A stretch of 64,000 nucleotides of DNA from Deinococcus aquatilis DSM 23025 (GCF_000378445.1 NZ_KB899698.1:62001-126000), one strand, 5' to 3'. Counted from the first letter of the stretch, positions 1-7,281 are shown. Program-made: numbers and translations. Notes: generated by a model from the letters alone, not told the origin.

Positions 1-825
1 CGGGAATGCCTGACCCTGATGCTGCACTTCCGGCAATTCAGCCCGTATGCGCCCGATTTCGAGGAGACGCAGCAACTCCTGCAATACGCCATCCTCGAGC
101 CGGAGATTGCACCGTACCTAGAGCCGCTGCACGATCAGATCGCGCATTTGATCAATAGCCCCATTGGCGCGGCCCAGAATGTCTCGACCCTACAGATCAA
201 CACGTTTGGACAGCCCAGCATCACCGTCGATGGCAAACGCCTCGAACTCAATCGCCCCGGCAGTATTCCGCTCCTCGCCTACTTGCACCAGCATCCTGGC
301 CGAACCCGAGCCGAGATCCAGCTGGCGATGTTCCCGGACAAAAGTCCGGAGAATGGCGCAGGGTATATCCGGCAAAGCTTTCAAGATCTTCGCCAACAGC
401 TCGGACGCTCGGTGATCGAGTTGCGAGGCTCCGCGCGTTCCCCCACGTATTTCCTCGCCCCAGATGTCCAAGTCACTGTGGATCTCACGCACTTCTGGGA
501 CGCGGCGCGGGAGCGAGATGTCTCCCGCATGGTCGGGTTATATCGCGGCCCGTTTCTGGCGACCGCCGAGTTCGAAGGCTTCCGGTGGGTTGAGGACGTT
601 CGACTTGAAACCCACGCGGCCATCACCTCGGAACTCAGAGCGCAGATCGAACATTACCAGCACATTCGTGATGACCGCCGTGCTGTGTTGCTGATGACGA
701 AGTATCTCGAAATCTCACCGGATGAGGGTGACATCCTAGAGCTGCGCTTACAACTGGCGAGAAGCTGCGCGAGCCCGTTTGAGATCGCGAAGTATGAACT
801 CGCCATGCGTCAGTTCAAGAATTGA
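1..825 (+). CDS. C-terminal part of a BTAD/SARP-like transcriptional regulator (5' truncated)
   Basis: The frame is open from base 1, so the N-terminus lies outside the window; the first internal ATG is at 19. The visible protein has a winged-helix-like segment (INTFGQPSITVDGKRLEL, then AEIQLAMFPD and SFQDLRQQLG), typical of the DNA-binding part of SARP/BTAD activators, followed by a helical region resembling a bacterial transcriptional activator domain. The same architecture ends the regulator at 38133, so the missing part may be a STAND ATPase plus helical repeats. It converges on the ParB-like gene with a 10-base gap. Its target is unknown. Confidence 0.7.
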   Translation, partial: RECLTLMLHFRQFSPYAPDFEETQQLLQYAILEPEIAPYLEPLHDQIAHLINSPIGAAQNVSTLQINTFGQPSITVDGKRLELNRPGSIPLLAYLHQHPGRTRAEIQLAMFPDKSPENGAGYIRQSFQDLRQQLGRSVIELRGSARSPTYFLAPDVQVTVDLTHFWDAARERDVSRMVGLYRGPFLATAEFEGFRWVEDVRLETHAAITSELRAQIEHYQHIRDDRRAVLLMTKYLEISPDEGDILELRLQLARSCASPFEIAKYELAMRQFKN

Positions 826-835
826 GGTTGCGCCA

Positions 836-1672
836 TCAGTGCAGCGCTTGCGGCTGAGGGGAGAGCGGCGTGTCAACAGCATGTCTCTGACCTTGCAGCT
901 CAACGAGAACGTCGGAGAGCGGCACGTGTCGTCGAGCGCAAAGTTCCCGGATCTCCAGCGCCAACAATTCAGCTTCAGGGAGCAGCGCTGGAGCAGACAC
1001 CTGGAGATGTGCCAGTGACTGCCCGAACGCTTGACGCCGGGCGAGCGTGACCGCTTTCAGATCCAGTTGCGTGAAGCTCTCGTCCGCGGCGGCCTTACTC
1101 CGGATGACACTCACGGCTGTATTCAGATGCACGCCTTTCAAACGGCTGGCCCGCTCAGCCACGCCCAGTGACAGCGCCTTGCTGCCGATCAACTCCAGGA
1201 CATCTGTGGGCAGACTGAGCAGGGCCAGACGTGCCCGAATGGTTTGGATGGGCACACCCGTGTTGGCCTGTAGGCTCTCCAAGCTCAACTGCTTGGCCAG
1301 ACGTTCGAAGGCTCGGGCCTCATCAACTGGGTTAACCGAGCGGTTGTGGTCGCCAGCCAAGACCAGCGCCCAAGCGGTCTCGGTCATTTCAGTTCGGCAG
1401 TAGACGTCCGCTTGAATCTCTGTCCAGCCAAGTTTGCGCGCGGCCGCCACTCGACGATTGCCCGCGTGGATGACCAGATGATCGCCCGCCCACTGCTCCA
1501 CGAGGATCGGGTGCAGTTGGCCGACAGAGCGCAGACTGCCAAGCAGATGGTTGCTGGCCCCATGCGCATTCTCCTGCAAGGCCGTCAAGGGGATCAGGGT
1601 TCGGCGGGGTTTGGGCAGATCGACAGTCAAGAGGGTGGGCATCACTTTCGCAGGACTAGGCTTGGGGGACAT
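836..1672 (-). CDS. ParB/Spo0J-like DNA-binding protein
   Basis: A 278-residue protein with an N-terminal ParB-like nuclease-type domain: a VDLPKPRR lead-in, LLGSLRSVGQLHPILVEQ and the hallmark VIHAGNRRVAAARKLGW (box II with GNRR). A helical HTH region follows (ARAFERLAKQLSLESLQ, TGVPIQTIRARLALL). ParB family members bind centromere-like sites for plasmid partition or act as regulators; no ParA is visible beside it, so a regulatory role is equally possible. The start at 1672 was chosen because it lies exactly 10 bases after the GGCC hairpin at 1683-1701; upstream in-frame residues look non-coding. Confidence 0.8.
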   Translation of the reverse strand: MSPKPSPAKVMPTLLTVDLPKPRRTLIPLTALQENAHGASNHLLGSLRSVGQLHPILVEQWAGDHLVIHAGNRRVAAARKLGWTEIQADVYCRTEMTETAWALVLAGDHNRSVNPVDEARAFERLAKQLSLESLQANTGVPIQTIRARLALLSLPTDVLELIGSKALSLGVAERASRLKGVHLNTAVSVIRSKAAADESFTQLDLKAVTLARRQAFGQSLAHLQVSAPALLPEAELLALEIRELCARRHVPLSDVLVELQGQRHAVDTPLSPQPQALH

Positions 1673-1682
1673 ACGGGAACAT

Positions 1683-1701
1683 GGCCCCACGTGGTGGGGC
1701 C
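1683..1701 (-). promoter_or_regulatory. GGCC hairpin leader of the ParB-like gene
   Basis: Perfect inverted repeat GGCCCCAC-CAC-GTGGGGCC (minus strand). Its last base is 10 bases before the ATG at 1672. No U-tract follows. Confidence 0.75.
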
Positions 1702-1706
1702 ACAGT

Positions 1707-2108
1707 TCATCGCCAGCCAGTGGTCTGCGCTTCGAGCAGCAACCGCATGCGCTCGAGGTGATCATCAGGAATCCAGAGTCCGGTGATGGGCAGGGTCGCG
1801 TACACGGCTTGAGCTTCCAGCAGGAACACCAGACTCTGATGCTGCTGAAACCCGGTCACACTGAATCCAGCAGGCAAGGCGAGACCGAAACCTTGAACAT
1901 GAGTCTCCAACAGGCTTGGAGGACAGGGCACGACGAGGTGGGTCAGGCCATTGGCCAGCCGGATGGTCAAGAAGGTTCCGGGAGATAACGGAATCCCTAA
2001 TTGCCAGAACGCCAACCCAACCGGTGGGTGCAGACCGTCAGTCAGTGGAAAGGCGGGTTGGATCAGGAACGCCGCCTGGGTGAGCCGGTCACGTAAGGAG
2101 AGGATCAT
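1707..2108 (-). CDS. Hypothetical protein, translationally coupled
   Basis: 133 residues starting MILSLRDRLTQAAFLIQ. No family recognised; it is hydrophobic and leucine-rich without a clear membrane helix. The ATG at 2108 overlaps the stop of the upstream gene as ATGA, so it probably depends on translational coupling. This is one of the few genes in the module without its own hairpin leader, consistent with the hairpin being used only where a gene must initiate independently. Confidence 0.65.
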   Translation of the reverse strand: MILSLRDRLTQAAFLIQPAFPLTDGLHPPVGLAFWQLGIPLSPGTFLTIRLANGLTHLVVPCPPSLLETHVQGFGLALPAGFSVTGFQQHQSLVFLLEAQAVYATLPITGLWIPDDHLERMRLLLEAQTTGWR

Positions 2109-2800
2109 TCTTCCGCCACGAAGACTGGCAACCGGCTCTGGCCCGCCCGCGCTTCCCGACTCGCCTGCACCTGGGGGTCTGGATGGGCAATCACGGTCAA
2201 GGCCGTAATCGGCACAATCATGAAAACCGCCAGCCCAAACTCCGGTGTCCCAGGCAACGGTGTCCGGACTCGGTAGCTCTGCCCCCCAGAGAGCTGACGC
2301 TGATCTGTGCCCAAGTTGGCGACGGCATGCCAGGCCAATCCGAGACAGCCCTGCGCGGCGGTATGACCCTGGCCGCAGGGGCAAGCGAAATCCGGCAAGT
2401 CTGTGGGCGTGAGCACGTCGGCATTCGTGACGGCCGCACGGGGGTGCATCAGGTACAAGCGACTGTCCCGGGTCAGGTTATGGACGGGTGCATTGTGACT
2501 GACTTTGCGGGAGACACCCATCCGCCTGGCTTCCTCAATGAAGTCCGCCACTTCCGGGTAATGGCTCTCGCCCACCCAGTCCAGGACATGCGTGACCCCA
2601 TGCTCGTCCTGGAAGGTAGTAATGCCAATGGCGCTGATGCCCCAGACCTCGGGGTCAACGCGTTCCGGCAAGTCCACCAGGAAGTGCTGGATCTCGGAGC
2701 CGCCGATCACTTGGCCGCTTTCGAGGTAGAGTTCTCCGGCTTTGCGTCCACTGCCGCACAGGCGTGCGCCACCGTGCGCTCGAATATCTGCTGCTGTCAT
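2105..2800 (-). CDS. Hypothetical protein with ARLCGSGRKAGE motif
   Basis: 231 residues beginning MTAADIRAHGGARLCGSGRK. I do not recognise the family. The N-terminal half has a conserved-looking alternating pattern (GISAIGITTFQDEHGVTHVLDWVG), and there is a cysteine pair in FACPCGQGH. The start at 2800 is 33 bases inside the longest frame and lies exactly 10 bases after the hairpin at 2811-2831. It overlaps the following gene by four bases (ATGA), forming a two-gene unit. Confidence 0.7.
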   Translation of the reverse strand: MTAADIRAHGGARLCGSGRKAGELYLESGQVIGGSEIQHFLVDLPERVDPEVWGISAIGITTFQDEHGVTHVLDWVGESHYPEVADFIEEARRMGVSRKVSHNAPVHNLTRDSRLYLMHPRAAVTNADVLTPTDLPDFACPCGQGHTAAQGCLGLAWHAVANLGTDQRQLSGGQSYRVRTPLPGTPEFGLAVFMIVPITALTVIAHPDPQVQASREARAGQSRLPVFVAEE

Positions 2801-2810
2801 ACGCGCTGCT

Positions 2811-2831
2811 GGCCCGAGTTCACCTCGGGCC
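2811..2831 (-). promoter_or_regulatory. GGCC hairpin leader
   Basis: GGCCCGAG-GTGAA-CTCGGGCC, an 8-bp perfect stem ending 10 bases before the ATG at 2800. Spacer AGCAGCGCGT has no Shine-Dalgarno sequence. Confidence 0.75.
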
Positions 2832-2894
2832 ACGCGTGCAGCATTTCTCGAGAAACTACACCTTAATATATAGGTGTCATTTTTTCAGGGCAGG

Positions 2895-2955
2895 TTTGAG
2901 CGAGAGCGGGTGACTCGCACTGACCCCGAAAGGCCACGCGCCGGCCCCGTCTGTT
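2895..2955. repeat. Intergenic repeat, copy 1
   Basis: This stretch shares ACTCGCACTG and AGGCCACGCGCCGGCCCCG with 3875-3935. The gap 2832-3038 otherwise shows no convincing gene. It may be a worn hairpin leader: on the minus strand it has GTGGCC, a partial GGTC partner, then AGTGCGAGTC, but no start codon follows. Confidence 0.5.
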
Positions 2956-3038
2956 CGGACTGGGGAAGACTGTGCAGGTCATAACACTGAAGTCTGATGG
3001 GGGTTGGCGCTTGCGTTGAACAAGGCGCGCCCACCCGA

Positions 3039-3482
3039 TTACGCGACTTGCGCCAGGGCCCTGGTGCGTTCCGCTTCCCACAGTTCACTGCGGACTTGCA
3101 TCAACAGGCGACCAAGATGATTCTCGCCCACCCCATTGCACACGCCCCAGAACCGGTCATCCCAAGTATTTCCTTCGACAATCTCCTGTTCCCCGGTCGC
3201 CAGCAGCAACGCCCGATAGCTGGGTCGTTGGAATTTCGCGCGCAACAATTCCAACATGACCGTGAGCTTGATGTCCTCCCAGTCCTCACGCAGGGTCGCT
3301 TGCCGTCCGAGTTGTTTCGCGGCCGCCGGACTTGGAGCCAGGAGAATCCGTAGTCGCTCTTCCGGTATCAGGGTCTTCGCTGCCGCAAACGCCGCCTCCA
3401 CACTTGGGTACAGTTGTCCACCCAACCGAATCTGGACAGGAGCGAAATTACTCAAGGGCGTGCCTTTCAAAGAACGGATCAT
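3039..3482 (-). CDS. NADAR domain protein (YbiA-like N-glycosidase family)
   Basis: 147 residues with the NADAR pattern: TPLSNFAPVQIRLGG, then YPSVEAAFAAAKTL near the N-terminus and WDDRFWGVCNGVGENHLG near the C-terminus. NADAR proteins act on ADP-ribose derivatives or riboflavin intermediates (N-glycosidic hydrolysis), and some reverse ADP-ribosylation of DNA. The start at 3482 is exactly 10 bases after a 10-bp-stem hairpin and opens at the domain edge. A second in-frame ATG at 3533 overlaps the upstream stop as TGATG and would add 17 residues that read straight through the hairpin; both starts may be used. Confidence 0.85.
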   Translation of the reverse strand: MIRSLKGTPLSNFAPVQIRLGGQLYPSVEAAFAAAKTLIPEERLRILLAPSPAAAKQLGRQATLREDWEDIKLTVMLELLRAKFQRPSYRALLLATGEQEIVEGNTWDDRFWGVCNGVGENHLGRLLMQVRSELWEAERTRALAQVA

Positions 3483-3490
3483 ACCGACGC

Positions 3491-3513
3491 GTGGCCTGAA
3501 CACTTCAGGCCAC
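3491..3513 (-). promoter_or_regulatory. GGCC hairpin leader of the NADAR gene
   Basis: GTGGCCTGAA-GTG-TTCAGGCCAC, a 10-bp perfect stem. The inner GGCC arm ends 10 bases before the ATG at 3482. Confidence 0.8.
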
Positions 3514-3532
3514 ACCTGAGCAGGCAAGGTCA

Positions 3533-3709
3533 TCACAGCCCAATCAATTCTTGTTCCCCTTCTCCTTCCGCTTCGGCGGCGTTCGCGCGCAGTTTGTCGC
3601 ACACCTCGGCCCACTCTTGGAAGGTCTGGTCGTCCATGTTCAGACAGGGGCAAGCCTCGTTGGAGGGAGGCAAGCGTCGCCCGCACCTCGAGCAGATGAA
3701 GCCGTTCAC
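3533..3709 (-). CDS. Small zinc-ribbon protein
   Basis: 58 residues from a GTG start: NGFICSRCGRRLPPSNEACPC gives two CxC/CxxC pairs consistent with a zinc ribbon, followed by an acidic helical tail (AEVCDKLRANAAEAEGEGEQ). The GTG at 3709 overlaps the TGA of the 40-residue ORF upstream (GTGA), indicating coupling; a longer TTG start at 3781 is less likely. Its stop overlaps a possible NADAR start. Function unknown; it may be a partner of NADAR. Confidence 0.6.
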   Translation of the reverse strand: MNGFICSRCGRRLPPSNEACPCLNMDDQTFQEWAEVCDKLRANAAEAEGEGEQELIGL

Positions 3710-3828
3710 GCCTGTCCTCCCCCGTGCCCGAAGACAGCCTGCGCCGTCACGAACACAGGCGTGTGGGAAGCGCAGGAACAACCACGATGCACTGGGTACA
3801 GATCAGTCTTTAAAACTAAGATCGTCAT
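3706..3828 (-). CDS. 40-residue ORF with hairpin leader
   Basis: A short frame, MTILVLKTDLYPVHRGCSC onward, 40 residues. Support comes from position rather than homology: its ATG at 3828 lies exactly 10 bases after a GGCC hairpin, and its stop overlaps the GTG of the zinc-ribbon gene. It could be a leader peptide that couples translation, or a small protein in its own right. The two close cysteines (CSC) are the only feature of note. Confidence 0.5.
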   Translation of the reverse strand: MTILVLKTDLYPVHRGCSCASHTPVFVTAQAVFGHGGGQA

Positions 3829-3838
3829 GCTGAGTGGT

Positions 3839-3856
3839 GGCCTGTGGTGACAGGCC
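3839..3856 (-). promoter_or_regulatory. GGCC hairpin leader
   Basis: GGCCTGT-CACC-ACAGGCC, a 7-bp stem (8 with the flanking T-A pair), ending 10 bases before the ATG at 3828. Confidence 0.7.
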
Positions 3857-3874
3857 AAGACTCGTTGAGTCCTA

Positions 3875-3935
3875 AGCGGGAGCGGGAACTCGCACTGGCC
3901 GGGGAGAGGCCACGCGCCGGCCCCGGCTGTTTACG
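3875..3935. repeat. Intergenic repeat, copy 2
   Basis: Second copy of the element at 2895-2955. The 3857-4121 gap shows no supported gene; a 45-codon minus frame starting inside it has no leader and a low-complexity sequence, so I leave it out. Confidence 0.5.
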
Positions 3936-4121
3936 TTCAACCCAGCGGGCCGCTTGTCGGCGCGCGTCCAGACCCAGCCCCATCAGTCACGTGGGTGAAG
4001 GTCAATGTGGCGAGGCTGGTGCTTGACCGAAGGGGCCGCCCGCCTTGCGCGCCCTGAGCGCGCCCTCCCCGCCCCATCAGCGGGAGCGATCAGGAACGCC
4101 CGTGCGCAAGCCGCCGCCGCC

Positions 4122-4346
4122 TTACAAGGTCAGGTGTTGGGCCGAGGTCAACCGGAGCACCGGTTCCAACGCGGAGCGCAACGTCTCGCGATCAGCCGGC
4201 AACAAGGTGGCTGAAGGGCGTGCCCCATCCGGGCCGTACAGTATGAAGCCAAACCGTCCCGTCCGCGCATCCCGCCCGAACGTGATGACCTCGGTGTGAG
4301 GGAAGGTCTGACGAACAAGGGCACGCGCTATCTCGGTGAGGGTCAT
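4122..4346 (-). CDS. Small hypothetical protein
   Basis: 74 residues, MTLTEIARALVRQTFPHTEV then FGRDARTGRFGFILYGPDG. Unknown family; it reads as a compact alpha/beta fold. The ATG at 4346 was chosen over the longer frame because it follows the hairpin at 4355-4378 at the standard 10 bases. Confidence 0.65.
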   Translation of the reverse strand: MTLTEIARALVRQTFPHTEVITFGRDARTGRFGFILYGPDGARPSATLLPADRETLRSALEPVLRLTSAQHLTL

Positions 4347-4354
4347 GCGTGTAG

Positions 4355-4378
4355 GTGGCCCACAGAGTCGCGGGCCAC
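4355..4378 (-). promoter_or_regulatory. GGCC hairpin leader
   Basis: GTGGCCC, 10-base loop, GGGCCAC. Inner GGCC ends 10 bases before the ATG at 4346. Confidence 0.75.
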
Positions 4379-4387
4379 AGGTGATGT

Positions 4388-4822
4388 TCAGCGCAACGCA
4401 GTGATGATCTTCAGGACGACGTGCTTGAGCCGAGCACGCAACCGGGCGTCCCCCGCTGACCATAATCGCGAGACCTCTGCACGCCGAACCCTTTCCCCAA
4501 TCACCAGCCTGACCTCGGACACTTCCAACTGTGCGTCTACAGTTCCATCCGTGGTCGGCACGCCGGAGACCTCGCCCGTGATGAAGACCAGGTCATCGCC
4601 CCGATTGAGATGCGCCTGCAAGACTGAGCGCGTGACCTCGCCCGGACGCCATACGGTCGCCTCCAGACCTGGCCGCAACCAGGCCACACCGAGGATGCCG
4701 CCCGTGAACTCCAGCTCGTCCGCGCTCGGAGTACAGGTCAGGTACACCGTGGGGTCGGTGGGCAGGGAAAACAGATCCGGGTGCACGGTCAGGGTGCTGG
4801 CATAAGCGAAGAGCAAATCCAT
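4388..4822 (-). CDS. Hypothetical protein
   Basis: 144 residues, MDLLFAYASTLTVHPDLF onward, with a mainly beta-type central region and a basic helical C-terminus (LRARLKHVVLKIITALR). Not recognised. Its own hairpin leader sits at 4832-4855. The stop is 10 bases before the next hairpin, so the intergenic space is occupied almost entirely by that element. Confidence 0.65.
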   Translation of the reverse strand: MDLLFAYASTLTVHPDLFSLPTDPTVYLTCTPSADELEFTGGILGVAWLRPGLEATVWRPGEVTRSVLQAHLNRGDDLVFITGEVSGVPTTDGTVDAQLEVSEVRLVIGERVRRAEVSRLWSAGDARLRARLKHVVLKIITALR

Positions 4823-4831
4823 ACGGGCTGC

Positions 4832-4855
4832 TGGCCTGAAGCGGAGCGCGGGCCA
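4832..4855 (-). promoter_or_regulatory. GGCC hairpin leader
   Basis: TGGCC...GGCCA with an interior GCG-CTC-CGC stem. It shares the loop-side sequence GGCCCGCGCTCCGCT with the leaders at 5523 and 6159. It ends 10 bases before the ATG at 4822. Confidence 0.7.
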
Positions 4856-4894
4856 CGTCTGTGCCCAGCGAACTCCGCCCCGCCGGGCCTCCCC

Positions 4895-5512
4895 TTAGAA
4901 GGGCAGATGCTCGTCCGCGCAAATCTCGGCGATGGTGAAGTGCCGACCGTGCGCTTTCCCCTGCCGCAGGAAGCTTGCCTCTGCTTGTCGATCAGGCGCC
5001 GTGAAGTGCGTGATCCGTTGATGGAACGCCCGATGCCCCTCTGCACTCTGGCCGTGGAATGTTGAACGCCAGGCCGCACGGGTGGCTTGCAAGATGACCC
5101 GACCCGAGTGCGGCCACCACATGTCGCGGCGCCCTTGCTGCTGAGTGCGAGTCACGCGCACCGAGAGAACCGACAGCGCTGCGTCGATCCCCCTCGGGTC
5201 ACTCGCCTGGTAGGTCACTGCTTCTGCGGCCGGGTGATGCATCGAGCGCAAGACGCGGGCGGCCCGGAAGGCTTGGTCGCGCGTCAAGGTCAAGGTCTGT
5301 GCGCCAAGGGGGACATGCCGGTGAACACTGATGACGCTGGCGTACTCAAAGGCCTCGTGATCCAGGAGCACCGTTTGCTGCCGAAGGTCGCCCGCCCAGG
5401 TCAAGGTGATGGTGCGGGCGGCCGCATCATGACGCACGAAGAACTTCTGGTCTTGGGCGCGCAGAGTGACGGGCTTGTGGTTGCCGACGGTGAAGTTAGG
5501 TCGCAGAGACAT
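4895..5512 (-). CDS. Hypothetical protein
   Basis: 205 residues, MSLRPNFTVGNHKPVTLRAQ onward. No recognised domain; there are several tryptophans and histidines in the second half (RDMWWPHSGR, FHQRITHF). The start at 5512 lies 58 codons inside the longest frame; the extra N-terminal frame is arginine/proline-rich and crosses the hairpin, so it is rejected. The hairpin ends exactly 10 bases upstream. Confidence 0.65.
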   Translation of the reverse strand: MSLRPNFTVGNHKPVTLRAQDQKFFVRHDAAARTITLTWAGDLRQQTVLLDHEAFEYASVISVHRHVPLGAQTLTLTRDQAFRAARVLRSMHHPAAEAVTYQASDPRGIDAALSVLSVRVTRTQQQGRRDMWWPHSGRVILQATRAAWRSTFHGQSAEGHRAFHQRITHFTAPDRQAEASFLRQGKAHGRHFTIAEICADEHLPF

Positions 5513-5522
5513 GCGCACCCTG

Positions 5523-5544
5523 GGCCCGGAGCGGAGCGCGGGCC
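5523..5544 (-). promoter_or_regulatory. GGCC hairpin leader
   Basis: GGCCCG...CGGGCC, ending 10 bases before the ATG at 5512. A second stem, TTGGCCCC-GAGTT-GGGGCCAA, lies just upstream at 5570-5590, giving a tandem-hairpin leader. Confidence 0.7.
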
Positions 5545-5598
5545 ACGTCTCCCGCAGAGCAACTTGGCCCCAACTCGGGGCCAAGACTCTTGGGTGAC

Positions 5599-6084
5599 TT
5601 ACCAGGCGTGGTCGCCGTACAGAGCTTGATGCCTTTGGTATTCCATGATGTCGCTGAGTGAATCTCCGTCGGCGCGCATTTTGCATCGTTCGGCCAGGAG
5701 ATCGGGACGATCATTCCTGTAGCGATCTTCCGTGGGTTCGGGGCGCACCCATCGGCGGCAGCCCTGCGCTACCGCCCGGGTCACCGTGCGAGGTTCAATC
5801 GCCCACGGCTGCGTCTCACTTGGGCCGAGTCGTACGCAACTCCGTAAATTTCGGAGCGACGCACGGAACTGCACCTGACCTGTCACGAGCAGACTCGGGG
5901 CCCGGAAGGTCAATGGGTCGAAGGGCCCATGGTCAATCATGAACAGTTGCAGGGTGGTGCGCACTTCCTCCTGGCCTAACTTCACGGTACAGGGGTGCAG
6001 ACGAACGAACTTGACTGCACGCGAACAACATCTGCGCGACTGAACAAAGTTGACTTCACTCTGAACAAAATTGATTTCATTCAT
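5599..6084 (-). CDS. Hypothetical protein with FVQ repeats
   Basis: 161 residues. The N-terminus holds near-repeats INFVQSE, VNFVQSR and VKFVRLH, encoded by related 18-bp DNA units at 6063-6080, 6042-6059 and 6003-6020. The rest is basic and contains RNDRPDLLAERCKM, resembling a small HTH or nucleic-acid-binding segment. The ATG at 6084 has an AAGGA ribosome site. The module hairpin is 75 bases further upstream, and the codon at its standard 10-base distance is TGA, in frame with this gene. No family recognised. Confidence 0.55.
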   Translation of the reverse strand: MNEINFVQSEVNFVQSRRCCSRAVKFVRLHPCTVKLGQEEVRTTLQLFMIDHGPFDPLTFRAPSLLVTGQVQFRASLRNLRSCVRLGPSETQPWAIEPRTVTRAVAQGCRRWVRPEPTEDRYRNDRPDLLAERCKMRADGDSLSDIMEYQRHQALYGDHAW

Positions 6085-6158
6085 CGAATATTCCTTCAGG
6101 TGTCGGGAACCAGGTGCCCTTCGGCGAGGGGCGTCCCGTGTTCTCGTTCAGCAACTCG

Positions 6159-6184
6159 GTGGCCCAGAGCGGAGCGCGGGCCAC
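6159..6184 (-). promoter_or_regulatory. GGCC hairpin with TGA at the expected start position
   Basis: GTGGCCC, 12-base loop, GGGCCAC. The triplet 10 bases after GGCC (6148-6150) is TGA rather than ATG, and it is exactly 22 codons upstream of, and in frame with, the ATG at 6084. A second stem GGCCCC-TAGT-GGGGCC lies at 6208-6221. Confidence 0.7.
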
Positions 6185-6226
6185 GTCTTCCTCAGAGCAA
6201 CTCGGCCCCACTAGGGGCCAAGTTCT

Positions 6227-6847
6227 TCAATCGGCAGCTTCGGACAACCGCACGGCGTTCACGCGTTGCCCGGCCTGCACCTCCATGACATCCAGCGTCC
6301 GTGCCGCATGACCCGCCCGTTCCGGCAGCCGGTCCCGACGCAGGATGCACGTCACCTCCACTTCCGTTCCCGCCGTGGCGTCCATCAAGACGCCTTGCTG
6401 ATCCCGCCAGGCTTCGAGATTGAAGAAGTGCTTGTCCACTTTTCCTTGCACGGCCACTCGGGCTTCAATGACACCCACAGGTTTCGTGACAGCGGGTTTG
6501 ACCAGGTGCCCGCAAAATGTGAACGCGTTCTCGGCGCCTTTCAAGAACAAGGTCTCGCCTTTCTTGATCGTGTGCTCGATCTCGATGGGCTGAGCGCGCA
6601 CGCCATACACCACCACGTGACTCGCTTTCTCCGCGCCGACCTGCCAGGTTTCATAGGCGGCCTGAGCCATGACCCGCAGGGCGGTGCCGACGATGGGGAG
6701 TTCGGGCAAGCAGGAGGGCAGGAAGCGTACGTCCCGAATCCATGTGATGCCGAGGTGTCCATTCGGGGTGATGCCGGCCAAGCGCACGAGGGTGCCGCTC
6801 TTGGCGGGAGTGACAGCGAGGACAAGACCAGTAAGGAATCCTTTCAT
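6227..6847 (-). CDS. Hypothetical protein
   Basis: 206 residues starting MKGFLTGLVLAVTPAKSGTL. The N-terminus is hydrophobic but lacks a convincing signal cleavage site. The middle contains ENAFTFCGHLVKPAVTKPVG and a strand-rich region; the C-terminus has TEVEVTCILRRDRLPERAG, which could be an OB-like or beta-barrel segment, so a plasmid accessory DNA-binding role is possible but unproven. Its hairpin leader is at 6857-6878. Confidence 0.65.
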   Translation of the reverse strand: MKGFLTGLVLAVTPAKSGTLVRLAGITPNGHLGITWIRDVRFLPSCLPELPIVGTALRVMAQAAYETWQVGAEKASHVVVYGVRAQPIEIEHTIKKGETLFLKGAENAFTFCGHLVKPAVTKPVGVIEARVAVQGKVDKHFFNLEAWRDQQGVLMDATAGTEVEVTCILRRDRLPERAGHAARTLDVMEVQAGQRVNAVRLSEAAD

Positions 6848-6856
6848 ACGCTTGCT

Positions 6857-6878
6857 TGGCCCGGCGAAGCGCGGGCCA
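6857..6878 (-). promoter_or_regulatory. GGCC hairpin leader
   Basis: TGGCCCG-CGCTTCGC-CGGGCCA, 7-bp stem, 10 bases from the ATG at 6847. Confidence 0.75.
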
Positions 6879-6890
6879 CGAGTGAAGGCG

Positions 6891-7100
6891 TCAACGCCGG
6901 GTGCGAATGATCAGGCCAGAGACTGGGGGAGAGGTCAGAGCCGCTTGTACTTGATTCGCTTGTTGCAAGGCCCGGTGCGCGTGGACTCGGGCGGCGAGGT
7001 CAGCTTGAAAATCTTTGGGATCATTCGCTGCTTGGTGAGCTGCTTGATGTGCGGCGGCGAGATGGCGTTCGGCGAGGAAGAGACAGTGCAGGGCAGTCAT
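6891..7100 (-). CDS. Small alanine/histidine-rich helical protein
   Basis: 69 residues, MTALHCLFLAERHLAAAHQA then AANDPKDFQADLAARVHAHR. Predicted almost entirely helical with regular A/H/Q spacing, like a short coiled-coil. The start is fixed by the hairpin at 7110-7127. Function unknown. Confidence 0.65.
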   Translation of the reverse strand: MTALHCLFLAERHLAAAHQAAHQAANDPKDFQADLAARVHAHRALQQANQVQAALTSPPVSGLIIRTRR

Positions 7101-7109
7101 AGGAGCGAA

Positions 7110-7127
7110 TGGCCCTCTCGGGGGCCA
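7110..7127 (-). promoter_or_regulatory. GGCC hairpin leader
   Basis: TGGCCC-CCGAGA-GGGCCA, 10 bases (ATTCGCTCCT) from the ATG at 7100. Confidence 0.75.
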
Positions 7128-7139
7128 CGCGCAGGCGAG

Positions 7140-7271
7140 TTACGGTTGGGTGACGAAGACCACTGTGCTGAGGGTGATGGTCTCGACTGGACTGGCACTC
7201 ATGACCTTGGGCGGTGAGACAGTGGGGTGCAGCGCGGCGGCGAGGATCAGGGTGAGCAAGAATCGCTTCAT
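7140..7271 (-). CDS. 43-residue putative secreted peptide
   Basis: A very short frame: MKRFLLTLILAAALHPTVS, then a short polar tail ending FVTQP. The N-terminus is a textbook signal peptide (KR, hydrophobic LLTLILAAAL, then P/S). The ATG at 7271 is 10 bases after the hairpin at 7282-7303, and in this case the spacer AAGGAGAAGC is itself a strong ribosome site. It could be an exported peptide of about 20 residues or a small membrane toxin-like peptide. Confidence 0.6.
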   Translation of the reverse strand: MKRFLLTLILAAALHPTVSPPKVMSASPVETITLSTVVFVTQP

Positions 7272-7281
7272 GCTTCTCCTT

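Noticed and set aside
2863..3081. 72-codon minus-strand ORF in the NADAR downstream gap
   Set aside because: Runs through a repeated intergenic element and has no leader signal.
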